Source: Henningerozyma blattae CBS 6284
Taxonomy: Eukaryota; Ascomycota; Saccharomycetes; Saccharomycetales; Saccharomycetaceae
Assembly (NCBI RefSeq): GCF_000315915.1
Contig: NC_020192.1
Coordinates: 124,001 to 188,000 of the forward strand
DNA length: 64,000 nt
Direction of reading: 5' to 3'
Positions within the stretch are counted from its first letter, which is position 1, and every line of letters starts with the position of its first letter. A program made the translations under genes and the position numbers. The notes beneath the pieces were generated by a model. That model did not search any database. It was given only the letters and a program-made list of their open reading frames with translations, and was not told the DNA's origin. Positions 1-10,885 of this stretch are shown piece by piece.

Positions 1-2195
1 GATATTTCATCATCAATATCTGCCAATGTTAAGGATATACTATCGGAGGAGGAAGAAACTGTTTCTGTATCAATTCTGGGAGTATAGTTTTTTTGTGAAC
101 TAATTTTTGAAGAATTATCATCTGATTCATCATCTGATGCCAACCTTGCTTCATCCATTAAAATATTATCGTCATTAGAGCTTTCATAGTCTTTCTCAAA
201 ATGCATGTTATTTACTGATGAAGTTAAAGCAGCACTGGAATTGTAGGTGTTACTGTTAATAACATTATTATTTAGAAAATTGCTGTCATGATTTACTTTA
301 TATATAGTCTCCTTATCATCCATATCGCTATCATCACTATGGAAGAATACTCCAAATATGTAATCATTACCATCATCGTTTAAAGATTTTTTATTTTTCT
401 TGCGAGTCTCTTTCAATAATTTTCTTCTTTCTTTGATTTCCTCATTTTCTTTTTTCTTAGCGACAATCCTTCGTATTTTCTTAATTTTATCATCATTTAA
501 TAGCTTTGGCAACTGAGTACTTAATCCTAATCGAGGTTCTGTGCCATCTTCATAATAATAAAGATTTGAAAATTTCGAATCTTCATAAAAGGGCATTGTT
601 AATTCCATCATCAAATTACTATTTCCCTCATTATCCTCTTCATTTTCATCATCAATGTCATCTTCATACATTCCATTTAATTGTAAAACATTATAATCAT
701 CAGTGTAAATACTTTCAACATTGGAAAGAATTTCGCCTTCTTCTTCATCTTCTTGGCTTTTGCTGCTATTATCGGAAGAAGTCATATCCCAGTCATCAGG
801 ATCAGAGCCTTGTTCATGAACGCTACCATCAAAGGATAATTCATCATCACTTCTGAATTCAGTAACAATATTCTTAGTTTCTTCATCTAATATTGGAGAA
901 TCGTCATCATCACCTGTTTCAAGACCTGTGTGTTCATTGTCTGTTTCATTAGAGGACACAGCTTCATTGTCATTATCAATAGCGTTAAAATATTCATCTT
1001 GATCAATATTATAATCAGAATCCTCATCAGAATCACTGTTCATAATAGTATTATTTATTCTTTTCATTTTTGAATCATCCAAATGAACCTCTTCACCAAT
1101 ATCCTCAGTAGTATCTACTGGTATATCTGAATTTGGCATCAAGTGTTGCTGATTTTTATGTTCAGAATCATTAATTTCATCTGAGAATAGGGATGAAGCT
1201 ATTGGTGCTTTGCTGGGAGAAGAATTTATATATGAATCGCTACTTTTCATTGGTGCATTATTTCTTTTCATGACAGATAAAGCTTTCATTGCCTTCTTTT
1301 TCCTCTGAGCACGTAATTTTACAAAATTCATATTTTCATCTTCTGAACTATCGGAACTATAAATGCTACTTCTATCATCACCACTATCTTCTTCGTCTTC
1401 ACTAGAATCGTCACTTGAATTATCCACATCAACCTCTATATCGCTTATATCCTCATATACGTCTGAATCATCTTTACTAATACTACTTGTGCTGGAATTT
1501 TGTAGTGTGTTATTTTCGAGTTCAGCTTCATTTTTTGGAGTCGCATTGTTTTCAGCAAGAGATATTATTTTGGAGGATTCTGTTTCTGAAGTTACTTTAT
1601 CATAATCATCATCTTCAGTATATTGTCTTAATGTTGAGATGCTACTTGATGTAGGAATTTCTTTCAAATTATCAAGCATTATAGGGGCTGCTATTTGTTG
1701 GGTATTAGGGGTGTCTTCTTTTTGTATAAGTTTACTTTGTTTACCTGTAGAATTATCCAGGGATTTAGTTGCAACCCTATTATCATTTGTGTTATTTAGA
1801 AATTTATTGTCAAGTATGGATTTGTTGGCAATCCTCGAATGATCTATTGAAAATTTTTCATTCTTATCATCATTATTTAATTCTTCCTGTTCATCTTGAA
1901 TTGAGTTTCCAATAGTAACATCAACATCTGATACCACATGTGTGGTGTCAGTTATAGTTGTAATAGGTTTTTTCGATAATGACGATTTTGATGCAGTTTT
2001 TCTACCCAATGCAGTATGCTTATTGGATAATTTCGAGCCTAATAATTTAGTGGTATCATTTGGTATCGTCATTTTACTATTTGAAACCGCCTCAGGACTA
2101 TAAGGTGAAGATGGTATTGCTTTCTTACCACTTCGTTGCCTTTTACTAGGGCTTGAAATTATTTTTTTGCGAGGACTTTTCTTACCGGTAGACAT
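1..2195 (-). CDS. IFH1: Ifh1/Crf1-type ribosomal-protein gene coactivator, 3' end beyond window
   Basis: About 731 codons read leftward from the ATG at 2193-2195 and stay open to the window edge, so the C-terminal part is missing. The product begins MSTGKKSPRK and is extremely rich in Asp, Glu and Ser. Two blocks match Ifh1 well: FVKLRAQRKKKAMKALSVM near residues 288-306, and a stretch near 531-560 containing MPFYED and NLYYYEDG. In S. cerevisiae, Ifh1 binds the forkhead protein Fhl1 and activates ribosomal protein genes in the nucleus; its duplicate Crf1 is a corepressor in some strains. The forkhead-binding region would lie in or near the missing part. The strand agrees with YLR223C (IFH1) rather than YDR223C (CRF1), but one pre-duplication function cannot be excluded. 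Confidence 0.87.
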   Translation of the reverse strand, partial: MSTGKKSPRKKIISSPSKRQRSGKKAIPSSPYSPEAVSNSKMTIPNDTTKLLGSKLSNKHTALGRKTASKSSLSKKPITTITDTTHVVSDVDVTIGNSIQDEQEELNNDDKNEKFSIDHSRIANKSILDNKFLNNTNDNRVATKSLDNSTGKQSKLIQKEDTPNTQQIAAPIMLDNLKEIPTSSSISTLRQYTEDDDYDKVTSETESSKIISLAENNATPKNEAELENNTLQNSSTSSISKDDSDVYEDISDIEVDVDNSSDDSSEDEEDSGDDRSSIYSSDSSEDENMNFVKLRAQRKKKAMKALSVMKRNNAPMKSSDSYINSSPSKAPIASSLFSDEINDSEHKNQQHLMPNSDIPVDTTEDIGEEVHLDDSKMKRINNTIMNSDSDEDSDYNIDQDEYFNAIDNDNEAVSSNETDNEHTGLETGDDDDSPILDEETKNIVTEFRSDDELSFDGSVHEQGSDPDDWDMTSSDNSSKSQEDEEEGEILSNVESIYTDDYNVLQLNGMYEDDIDDENEEDNEGNSNLMMELTMPFYEDSKFSNLYYYEDGTEPRLGLSTQLPKLLNDDKIKKIRRIVAKKKENEEIKERRKLLKETRKKNKKSLNDDGNDYIFGVFFHSDDSDMDDKETIYKVNHDSNFLNNNVINSNTYNSSAALTSSVNNMHFEKDYESSNDDNILMDEARLASDDESDDNSSKISSQKNYTPRIDTETVSSSSDSISLTLADIDDEI

Positions 2196-3407
2196 TGTAT
2201 ATTGAATAGATAATATTATTAATGTTTAATTTTTAATGTAAATGTGTATGTGATATGAATTAGAATATTGAAATAGGTATGGTAAAATTGAAATAATTGA
2301 AAAACTGCGTATAATGCGAATTTAATATTGTATAACGGAAAGAATAATAAAACTAATGATACAAGATTTGTTCTTCTGCTAAGGAAGCAAATTTATTTTA
2401 AAATGTTATTTTTTTTCTTTTTTTTCTCTTGCTATAAAAAAATTTGTTAGAATGTCTTTAAACGGAATAAAGAGGTCTCTTGAATGCTTTGATATCGTTG
2501 AATATACGTTTGTTATTCTGTATATGCAAGCGATCTATTTTTTTTTATTTTTAATATGATAAATATTTTAACAAATGTCTAGCAAAGTCTTGATATCGAA
2601 TCATAAACAAAGGGGAAAATTTTTTTTAAAGTTAGAAAATTTGAAAATTTAAGGAAAAATTATTGAAAAATTATTGGAAAGTTATTGTCAGATTTTTGAT
2701 TAAAGATTAAAAAATCCTGCTCAAAATTCAACACTGGAGCTAAATGTATAAAAAGGAATAAAGGCAAAGTAGTGATACTCGAGAATGACTGAGTGGCTAA
2801 TGTGATCTGCGTACTAGATTCCTTGACTTTATGTGCTTTGAAATATACAGATCTGTGTCCAAATGAGAAAAAAAAATGTCGGAGATTTCCTGCAGCTTAG
2901 AATGAAGCTAGTTGATGTAGTCTGTATTAATTTTTGTCTGGTTATATTAATGGATAGCAGATTATTGTTTTATAGGGCGATAAAAAATAAATGGCTATTG
3001 TTAGCAACACAGACTAAATGAGTTTTCCTCCGCTTAATATCACTCTATCTCGTAACTTTGATCCTACAGGCTGAGGTTGGAAAAGAGATAAGGATAGTAA
3101 TATTTTGCTATTTTGTTAGTTTATTTCACAATTTAGGTTGTTGGATTTGCCAAATTTTGATAAATTTGTCCAATCGAAAAATGGAAAAATAAAACGAAAT
3201 CCGAATTTTCACATTAAAAGAAAATTGATGCTCATCTCGAAATTTTTCAAATTTTAGTTTTTTTTTCAATTTTCAATTTAAAATTTTCAAATTTTTCAGG
3301 GCCGAAAACGGATATGTGACAGAAATCTGCGTGTCACAATATCTCTTTATGTTAATAAGTTATTTTTTTTTTTTTAATGACAATTATTTATTTTATACAA
3401 AACTATA
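2196..3407. other. intergenic, IFH1 promoter and GTB1 downstream region
   Basis: No protein gene is recognised. The segment from about 2750 to 3110 is less AT-rich than its surroundings and has some short inverted repeats, so a non-coding RNA is possible. I could not match it to a tRNA, snRNA or snoRNA by eye. The rest is A/T runs. Confidence 0.5.
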
Positions 3408-5534
3408 CTATACATCAATTTTACAGCCAAATGGACCTGTGACGTCGAAAACGTAATGACATTTTGTAGTTTCTTGAACACTTTTCAATTGGAATTCATC
3501 ACTGCATGTGAATATCACTTGTGCAGATCTTTGTGGACCATTCCAACACTTGTCACCACTTTGGTAGGTTATTGTTAGACCATTGTTTAATGAGTCTAGG
3601 GACCCAAACAGATAATCTTGTTCTCCAATTATTTTAGACTCGTTAATCAAATGATGAATGAAATCATTACCGTTATCATTTGTAGTGGCATATTTTAAAC
3701 GTAAATAATTTACAAATTTCTCCTTACGTTCCATTGAATCTTGAATGTATAATTTGGAGAAATAACCGATATTAACTGTATTTCCATGTAATTTATTTTC
3801 AATCTGTTTAATAGCTCCTGATTGTGGATTGAAACAAATTTCATATTTATAATTATCAACGATACTTGTGATACAATTATTGTTTGGTAAATTTTCCTTT
3901 GACATCAATTGATTCAATTCTATTAAAACCAATTGATCAGCATCATTGTTTAATAGTTCTGATTCGATTTCTCTTAAACGATCTAATTGAATCCTTTTCT
4001 CATTTATTTGATTTTCAATTTCTTTAATTTCCAATTCGTTTGCAGTAATTTCCTTACTTAATTTTTCTAGTTGAAATTTATCATTAGATTTTGTTAAGCC
4101 ACTATTAAATTTATTAAATAACCAATTAATTTTATTTTTAACGGTATAATATAAGTGATAAATAATTTGACCGTTGGAATCGAAGCTTGATTGCATATTT
4201 TCATTTTCATTAATAATACCTTCGTTTAAAATTTGTGGTATAACTTTATATAAAAATTGTTTACAATTTTCTAATTGATCTTTAAAGTCGTTGGATAATT
4301 CAATTTCTTTATTAAATTGCTCCATGGGGTATAAATCCAAATATTTTTTATATGAATCTACAGCTTCAATGACTCCTGAATCTTGAAAATTTACGTTGTA
4401 ATTATCTTTAATATCTTCCATGATATTTCTAAACTTAGTTAAATAAGGTAATACTTTAGAAGTATATTTAAATTTAGAATCAATTAGAATGGGGACAAAA
4501 TTTGCCTTCCCCTTTAAATATTTTGCATCATGAGCTTTCTCCAATGTATCTGGCGAATTAATCATTTGTGGTATTTCTAAATTATAATAATCCAACATTT
4601 GACTTAATAATTCTTTATCATTAATAGGATCGACAATCAAATCTTGGAAATCTTTATTACTTCTTGTAATTTTAATGAATTTGAAAACATTTTCATTAAC
4701 TACTTTATCATTTAAGGATTTAGAATACGAATGTGATAATTCATCAAGAATTTCGAATAAATTTTTATAAGATTGATCAAATTTGGCTAATTCATTAAAA
4801 TATTTGATCAAATCTTCTTTAATTAAAGAAATGTTGAAATTCTTATTATTTTCATAATTGTAAAAGATTGGATTACTCTTTTTCAAAATATCTTGATAAT
4901 TTTGTCTTTGTTCAATGATTTTTTTGTCAAGTAATTCTAAATTTCTTTCATGCGATGGAATGTCCATTAACAGTTGATTAATAGTTGACTGACTTGTATT
5001 TAATTCTATCAATGGTGATATAACATTATTATCATCCAATAATTTTTTCAATTTATTAATCCCAGATTTATAATTCGCATTTTCTTTTGAAGAGATAGAA
5101 TTATAAATCTCATTCAATTCATCACAAGTTGAACCTGTATACGACACATGAGATGAACTCAACAATTCATCTGAACAATCACAACAATCACAAACACCAT
5201 CACCTACTTTATCGTTTGAGATGTACCTTGGAATGAATCCAATATTTTCACAATAAAATAGACTTGAGTTTTCTGTACAGGATCCAGTGCCTGGTTCATC
5301 TGATCCATCAGGACAATCACAAATCCCATCATTGATTTGAGACGGTAGAATCTCGATTGACTGGTCACCAAGACAATTCCATTTACCATGTTCGTTTAAC
5401 TCGACATATAAGTGCTGATCTTCAGGAAAAACCCCTATAACTTTACTTTCTGGAACTTGTGAATCTATTTGAGCCCTTATTGTGTTTACCAACAGAAGTG
5501 GTAGCCCTGTACCAAGCAAATTTGTTGTTTTCAT
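3408..5534 (-). CDS. GTB1: glucosidase II beta subunit, ER glycoprotein processing
   Basis: The 708-residue product is close to the 702 residues of yeast Gtb1 (YDR221W). I chose the ATG at 5532-5534 because it starts a signal peptide (MKTTNLLGTGLPLLLVNTIR); the frame stays open 44 codons further upstream through an AT repeat with no conserved content. The N-terminal cysteine-rich PRKCSH region has DGICDCPDGSDE near residues 69-80 and DGVCDCCDCSDE near 112-123. Coiled-coil stretches fill the middle, and the C-terminus (CHYVFDVTGPFGCKIDV) resembles the mannose-6-phosphate-receptor-like lectin domain. The protein pairs with the catalytic alpha subunit Rot2 in the ER lumen to trim glucose from N-glycans. 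No HDEL tail is visible. It is divergent from the gene at 5966. Confidence 0.93.
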   Translation of the reverse strand: MKTTNLLGTGLPLLLVNTIRAQIDSQVPESKVIGVFPEDQHLYVELNEHGKWNCLGDQSIEILPSQINDGICDCPDGSDEPGTGSCTENSSLFYCENIGFIPRYISNDKVGDGVCDCCDCSDELLSSSHVSYTGSTCDELNEIYNSISSKENANYKSGINKLKKLLDDNNVISPLIELNTSQSTINQLLMDIPSHERNLELLDKKIIEQRQNYQDILKKSNPIFYNYENNKNFNISLIKEDLIKYFNELAKFDQSYKNLFEILDELSHSYSKSLNDKVVNENVFKFIKITRSNKDFQDLIVDPINDKELLSQMLDYYNLEIPQMINSPDTLEKAHDAKYLKGKANFVPILIDSKFKYTSKVLPYLTKFRNIMEDIKDNYNVNFQDSGVIEAVDSYKKYLDLYPMEQFNKEIELSNDFKDQLENCKQFLYKVIPQILNEGIINENENMQSSFDSNGQIIYHLYYTVKNKINWLFNKFNSGLTKSNDKFQLEKLSKEITANELEIKEIENQINEKRIQLDRLREIESELLNNDADQLVLIELNQLMSKENLPNNNCITSIVDNYKYEICFNPQSGAIKQIENKLHGNTVNIGYFSKLYIQDSMERKEKFVNYLRLKYATTNDNGNDFIHHLINESKIIGEQDYLFGSLDSLNNGLTITYQSGDKCWNGPQRSAQVIFTCSDEFQLKSVQETTKCHYVFDVTGPFGCKIDV

Positions 5535-5965
5535 TAATGAATGATTGTGCTTTGCAGTTTTATGGCCTGAAAAAAACGCTTCTAAACTAAATATACTATT
5601 ATCTGAAATTATACTTATATTGTACATGATATATATATATATATATATACTGTTTTTATTTGGCAAATCTCAAAACATTCCTGAAATTCTCCGTAACATA
5701 ACCCTAGGTCTCTAAATACGTAAGCCCTGAAATCTGGTGTAACCCCGGGAAAATTTCTATCTCTTTCAGTTTCCCTTTTAGGTAGGGTCAACACGGAACT
5801 GAAGTAGGTAAACCTAATAATATAAAGCAAAAAGAAGACAGTTCATTGTTGGATATATGAGAATAATAGTAATTGATGATAAAAATATTATTAATATAAA
5901 TCAAGTATTACAACATCAAACATTTTAAAATCAATCACAATTTAACAAATTTATCAATCCAATAT
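5535..5965. other. divergent promoter region between GTB1 and the gene at 5966
   Basis: A TA dinucleotide run sits at about 5628-5650, 95 bp upstream of the chosen GTB1 start. No other feature is recognised. Confidence 0.5.
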
Positions 5966-6957
5966 ATGAACTTGGAATTCAATCAGACTAGAGTGGAAAA
6001 CACTGCTAAAGATATGGCTGGTACAAGAATCCCATTGGAACGGACGGTATCGACACCTGTGTGTACTCGAAGAAATAATAATACTAGTGCAATGGCTACA
6101 AGAACTGCTAGAAATAAGTTGTTGTTACCAGGTGTACATCCACAGATGTTGATGAGAGCTCCTTATCAGAGTGGGAATTTACTTTATAATAAGAGAAATG
6201 GTATTTCGATGAGGTTATCATCATTAGATGTTTTATTAGCTCGTCCAAACTCTAGAGTTTCTTCTCTAACACAACATGCAATACTCCCCACTACACAACA
6301 TATGAGTTCAATCAAAGAAGATGTGACTAACACAACCAAAAATATCCCACGACATTCTCCGATGTTAAATATCCCTATTCATACCTCTACTGATGATATA
6401 TTGTCACTTTCACTCTCACCTTCTACAAATTCGAACTCCAACTCTGTATTTTCTAATGAATCCCCAAACTCGTCCATAGAAGATCTACATTTGCATTTGA
6501 ATTTGGATCCGTTAAACATTCAAAAGACTAGACAGAAACAAACAAAGATAACAACTCCTACATCGGTATCGGAGAAGGCAGCATTATTTGAGAGATTGAT
6601 ATCTCAAGTGGATTCTTCTCCAACTTTAGATACACCTACTATATCAACAAATCTTTCATCGGTAAAAAAAAAGTGTCTCAACGATATTTAAGTGAAATCC
6701 AAAAGATGAATTCTACACAACCTCATCCTAATGTAATAAGACAAGCATCTACGATAACCACAAGTCTTTCATCGGAATTAGATGATATGAATTTAGATAA
6801 TACTTCAATTGAATTCGATATGGATTCCATTAGTGATACAAATTCAATCTCACAATTAGAAACACAACTTACGAGCCCCAGGAAATATAGAAAATCCAAA
6901 CTACAAGCAGTTGTGGTGGAAGACAATAAGATCACGTATCAAAAGATTAAGCTGTAA
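5966..6957 (+). CDS. unrecognised Ser/Thr/Asn-rich protein, frame broken at an A9 run
   Basis: A 241-codon frame starts with ATG at 5966 and stops at 6691. The -1 frame is open across the break and runs on to 6957, giving about 330 residues if joined. The break lies at A9 (6664-6672). In the first frame the bases there read as A AAA AAG, a classical -1 slippery heptamer, so either programmed frameshifting or one missing A (real or a sequencing error) could join the frames. The product is low-complexity, rich in Ser, Thr and Asn, with several SP and TP sites (SPRK near the end), suggesting a phosphoregulated disordered protein. No domain is recognised. It lies between GTB1 and BUR2 but on the opposite strand from that expected for YDR222W/YLR225C, so synteny does not name it. 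Confidence 0.6.
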
Positions 6958-7388
6958 CAAAATATAGAGACACATATACCCTCACCTCATTGCAATTCAC
7001 TAAACATTACTTTTTTTTTTTAAATTTAATATGCATTAGTAACTATTTACTTTTTTTTTTTTTTGTCTCTCTGTTTAAAGCAAAATCTTTACTTTAGTTC
7101 ACGTTATATATATATATATCTTATGGTAATATGTATGCTTAACTATTATTGATATCTATCTATCTATCTATCTGTCTATTTATTTTATAATTTGATTATT
7201 TCAATAACAGTTGACTATTATAATGATTATACACGGCGCTATCATATGCATTCGCTATATTTTTCTTATAATACTAGAAATGAAAAAAAATTAAGATGCG
7301 TTCCTACATTAAATAAAATATATCATACATAAAAAAAACAACAACATCATTATTATCCATAATAATAACTTATGGCAGCAAATCAATC
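6958..7388. other. intergenic, BUR2 promoter
   Basis: AT-rich, with T runs, a TA repeat near 7108-7120 and a short TATC repeat near 7153-7172. No gene seen. Confidence 0.5.
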
Positions 7389-8672
7389 ATGCCTGCTACT
7401 CCGACTAGACCCACTGCTATTACTACGAAATTACAAACGCCCAGCAAATCAGGAAGTATTACGCCAAGAAGAACTGTGAATTCTTCATTGAATTCTGCAG
7501 CATCTTCTGCTTCCAATTTACAAAGCATGGCAAGTAATACCCCTTTAAACTCATTTAATTCAAGGTTATTTTGGCCTGACATGATAACTTTACCTGAAAA
7601 TAAATGGTGCTTTGACGTAGATAATATCATTAATCGTTTAAAGGATTCAGAGTCACAATCTTTATCAATTAAAAAAAATATGGAAAAATGCTTAATATAT
7701 TTTTATAATATGAAGAAAAAATTAAAATTATTTGATCATACTTATACAGCCTCATGCATTTTATTTTTCAGATATTGGTATGTTTATAATTTACCTCCAA
7801 ACATTATTGATTGTATTCATTTATCACAAGCTATTTTAGTTACTGCATGTAAGACAATGGAAAATAACAGGCCTGCAGAATCTTATGTTAATTCAACTTG
7901 TGAATTTATTGCTAAGGACATTTATAATGGATCCAATGTTAATATAGATAAATTGAAATGGGAAACAAAGGATAGATTAGTTAATAATGAAAAAAAAATA
8001 TTATGTCAATTTGGATTTGACTTAAATTTAGATAATCCAAAGGAAATTATTGAAGAAATTTTTAATGGATTTTATAGATTTAATAGAGATTTTACATTAA
8101 CTGATGATTTCAAAAAAATATTTCCTAAAATTATCCAAGAAGCCAGAAATTTTATCATTCAAGCAATAACTCAACCTATATCTCTATTATTCGATGGCTA
8201 TACATTTATTGTAATATCTTTGATATATTGTGGATTGCAATATAAAACTTTAATTGATAAGGATTTCAAATTTCCAAAAAATTTCTTTAAGGATAGATTT
8301 CCAATAATTTTGCACTCAATAGATTTTGAAAAAAAATTCCAAGATTATAAATTAATTGAAGAAACTTTTTTTGATTTGAAAAGTAATAAAAAAGATAAAC
8401 TAAGCATTAAGAAAGAGGATATCGAAAGTCTTTTACAAGAAGATGATGATTTAGAAGAGGACTCATCCGAACAAAATCCAAAAGATGATCCTTATTCTTA
8501 TGAAAAGATTAAATCAGGTATAGTTAAACAAGAATTATTAGATCATACCCAAGAAAGGTTGAACCAAATGTTGCAAAATACAATAAATGAAAGCAAAAAA
8601 AGAACGAGAAATGAACCTTTTGCTGAAAATGATTTATTAGCAAATAAAGACATTAAGAGGACAAAGATATAA
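7389..8672 (+). CDS. BUR2: Bur2, cyclin partner of the Bur1 CDK
   Basis: The 427 residues are slightly more than yeast Bur2 (YLR226W, 395). After a disordered Ser/Thr-rich N-terminus of about 60 residues comes a divergent cyclin fold, beginning near FWPDMITLPENKW and including ACKTMENNRPAESYVNSTC. This resembles the Bur2/Ctk2/cyclin K group of transcriptional cyclins. The C-terminus is charged and disordered (Asp/Glu-rich, then Lys-rich). In yeast, Bur1-Bur2 phosphorylates Spt5 and the Pol II CTD linker and promotes histone H2B ubiquitylation. Cyclin sequences diverge fast, so part of the assignment rests on position and strand, which match YLR226W. Ctk2 is the main alternative. Confidence 0.8.
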   Translation: MPATPTRPTAITTKLQTPSKSGSITPRRTVNSSLNSAASSASNLQSMASNTPLNSFNSRLFWPDMITLPENKWCFDVDNIINRLKDSESQSLSIKKNMEKCLIYFYNMKKKLKLFDHTYTASCILFFRYWYVYNLPPNIIDCIHLSQAILVTACKTMENNRPAESYVNSTCEFIAKDIYNGSNVNIDKLKWETKDRLVNNEKKILCQFGFDLNLDNPKEIIEEIFNGFYRFNRDFTLTDDFKKIFPKIIQEARNFIIQAITQPISLLFDGYTFIVISLIYCGLQYKTLIDKDFKFPKNFFKDRFPIILHSIDFEKKFQDYKLIEETFFDLKSNKKDKLSIKKEDIESLLQEDDDLEEDSSEQNPKDDPYSYEKIKSGIVKQELLDHTQERLNQMLQNTINESKKRTRNEPFAENDLLANKDIKRTKI

Positions 8673-9005
8673 TGCTGAGCCTGTTTATCAAGTAATTATT
8701 ATTATTATTCTATCCAAATGAATTTTTTTTAAATTTTGCTAAAGAAAAACTTTTCCCCAAAAAGATCTAATTTTTCCGTAAATTTGTAATAATAATGGAA
8801 AATTAAATATTGATTACTTTGTGTCACTAATAACTTTAGAAAATGAATTTTGAGATCGAATCATGAAAATAAAAACAAAAATATTTATTTTAACTGAATA
8901 TTGACCTTTGATGACCCTTACTTTTATGAGTTTTATTTATGGTAAATTATGAATTTTCAAATAATTTATTGAATACTAGCAATTCTTAAATATACCTGAA
9001 TAATA
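8673..9005. other. intergenic, SPR28 promoter
   Basis: AT-rich; nothing recognised. Confidence 0.5.
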
Positions 9006-10256
9006 ATGACAGTAATTCAGAATATTAATTACTCAAATTTGAATACCGGAACTTTAAGACTACAAAAATCTGCGAAGAAGGGTGCCAGACTATGTATAAT
9101 GGTATTGGGTGATAATGGTACTGGGAAATCAACTTTTTTAAATAATTTATGTAATGAAAACATATTTCCAACCGTAAGACAAGTCAATTATTTAAATACA
9201 TTAAATGATTTAGAAATTGATGAAAAAAAGTATGAACCAATTACTGAAACTATTGAAATTGTTGAAGAGGAAAACACTAAAAAGATAACAATTACATTAG
9301 ATGTTGTGTTATTCCCATATGCAGGTTATATGGTGGATAATTCTATGGCGCCAGGCTTAATTAAAAATTATCTGGATGAACAATTCTACAAATTTCTAAA
9401 AGAGGAAAAAAGAATTAATCGTAAGAAATCTTTAAATGATACAAGACCACATGTTTGTATTTATTTTTTAAGAGCAACTTCAAGGGGTTTAAATGAATAT
9501 GATATTAAATGCATGCAAGAAATTTGTAATAAAGTAAATATCATTCCAATTATTAGTAAAGCTGATACTTTAACTGAAGATGAATTAAGTTTAAATAAAA
9601 AATTGATTATGGACGACATTAAAAAAAATAATATTAATATTTTTGATTTCCAAGATGATTCATTGGAAGGTACATTGATCGAAATTGATAAGAAGGAAAT
9701 TTCCATAACTGGTGAATACATTTATCCAAGTACTTTAATAAATGATCTGTTACCGTTTGCAATCATTTGTGGCAATCAAATTATCAAAGATGAAAATAAT
9801 AATTTAATACATATCAGAAAGTATCCATGGGGTCAGGTGGTAATTGAAGATCGATCCATTTCAGAGTATGTATTATTTAAAGGGATATTATTAGGGTCAC
9901 ATTTACAAGATTTTAAGGACACAACGATTAATATTCTATATGAAACATACAGAACCAATAAATTATTACAAGAAGGTACAGATGGTGAATTTATCGAAAA
10001 CCCTGAATTACCGTTACCAATTTTAACTAAGAATAGCATCTCTGGATCACAGTCACTTTCCAGATCAGCATCTAGGCCACAATCGAGTAGGTCAAGGTCA
10101 CACCCAAGATCAGAGGGTAACACTGACTCATATCAAGGTAATGCAACTAATGATACGGAAACAGTTAAAGATTTAGAGGAACAAAACAAGCTATACCAGA
10201 TGAGAATTGAGGAGCTTGAGAAAAAGCTAAAAGAATCTGCAAAATTAGGAATTTAA
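9006..10256 (+). CDS. SPR28: septin, Spr28-like
   Basis: The 416 residues compare with 423 in yeast Spr28 (YDR218C). A septin GTPase domain is visible: the P-loop GDNGTGKST at residues 35-43, RPHVCIYFLRAT followed by the septin-specific region, and a base-recognition ISKAD motif. The polybasic stretch before the P-loop (KSAKKGAR) fits the septin membrane-binding element. After the GTPase domain comes an Arg/Ser-rich linker and then a predicted coiled coil (about 385-413) ending at the C-terminus. Spr28 is the sporulation septin of the prospore membrane. It was chosen over other septins because of its short length, divergent sequence and position beside RAD9. Confidence 0.83.
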   Translation: MTVIQNINYSNLNTGTLRLQKSAKKGARLCIMVLGDNGTGKSTFLNNLCNENIFPTVRQVNYLNTLNDLEIDEKKYEPITETIEIVEEENTKKITITLDVVLFPYAGYMVDNSMAPGLIKNYLDEQFYKFLKEEKRINRKKSLNDTRPHVCIYFLRATSRGLNEYDIKCMQEICNKVNIIPIISKADTLTEDELSLNKKLIMDDIKKNNINIFDFQDDSLEGTLIEIDKKEISITGEYIYPSTLINDLLPFAIICGNQIIKDENNNLIHIRKYPWGQVVIEDRSISEYVLFKGILLGSHLQDFKDTTINILYETYRTNKLLQEGTDGEFIENPELPLPILTKNSISGSQSLSRSASRPQSSRSRSHPRSEGNTDSYQGNATNDTETVKDLEEQNKLYQMRIEELEKKLKESAKLGI

Positions 10257-10885
10257 CGATCAAAACTTTGTTTTAATGTTACCTTTTTCTCTTTATTAGT
10301 TATTAATAATATGATTTTCAATGGATTTTTATGCATAGTATAATATATATACGAAGAAATTGAATATTCTTATCATATTGGATGGCTCATTATTTAACTA
10401 GTATATTATTGCGCATAACCCCAAATGTAGTGTGCCGTTATTTCATTAGTTAATGGCTTGCTATAATTGTATGTTTTTACCTTTTTATACTGAAAAACAA
10501 AGTCCAAACTAAGTTACTTTGCTTAGAAATGTAGAATATAATTTAACTGTTTTTCGTGTCGATACAGTTAGGTTATCTTTGGTATATAATTAGATAATAA
10601 TTAATAGCGTAATTTAACAAAAAAATTTATTATCAATTATTGGATTGGTGTTACAAAATTTAGTGGAGTTAGCTTTTTTTTGTTGAGGATTTCTCTACAA
10701 TTTATAATTTTGAAAAGAAAAATGATATTTCAACGAAAGCCGCTAAATAAAAAACTAGTTAAGTAAAAAATATCAGTGCCTATATTAAAAGTGCAAAAAA
10801 CATGAAATTTTATACAACGCTAAAAGCATTAGATAGCTCTTCATTAACCTTATTTAGGGGGGACTTATAATTATTTATCTGAATA
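10257..10885. other. intergenic, RAD9 promoter
   Basis: AT-rich; no gene, tRNA or strong motif recognised. Confidence 0.5.

Noticed and set aside
5535..5666. Longer GTB1 start with 44 extra codons
   Set aside because: The extension is a translation of a TA repeat; the internal Met starts a proper signal peptide.
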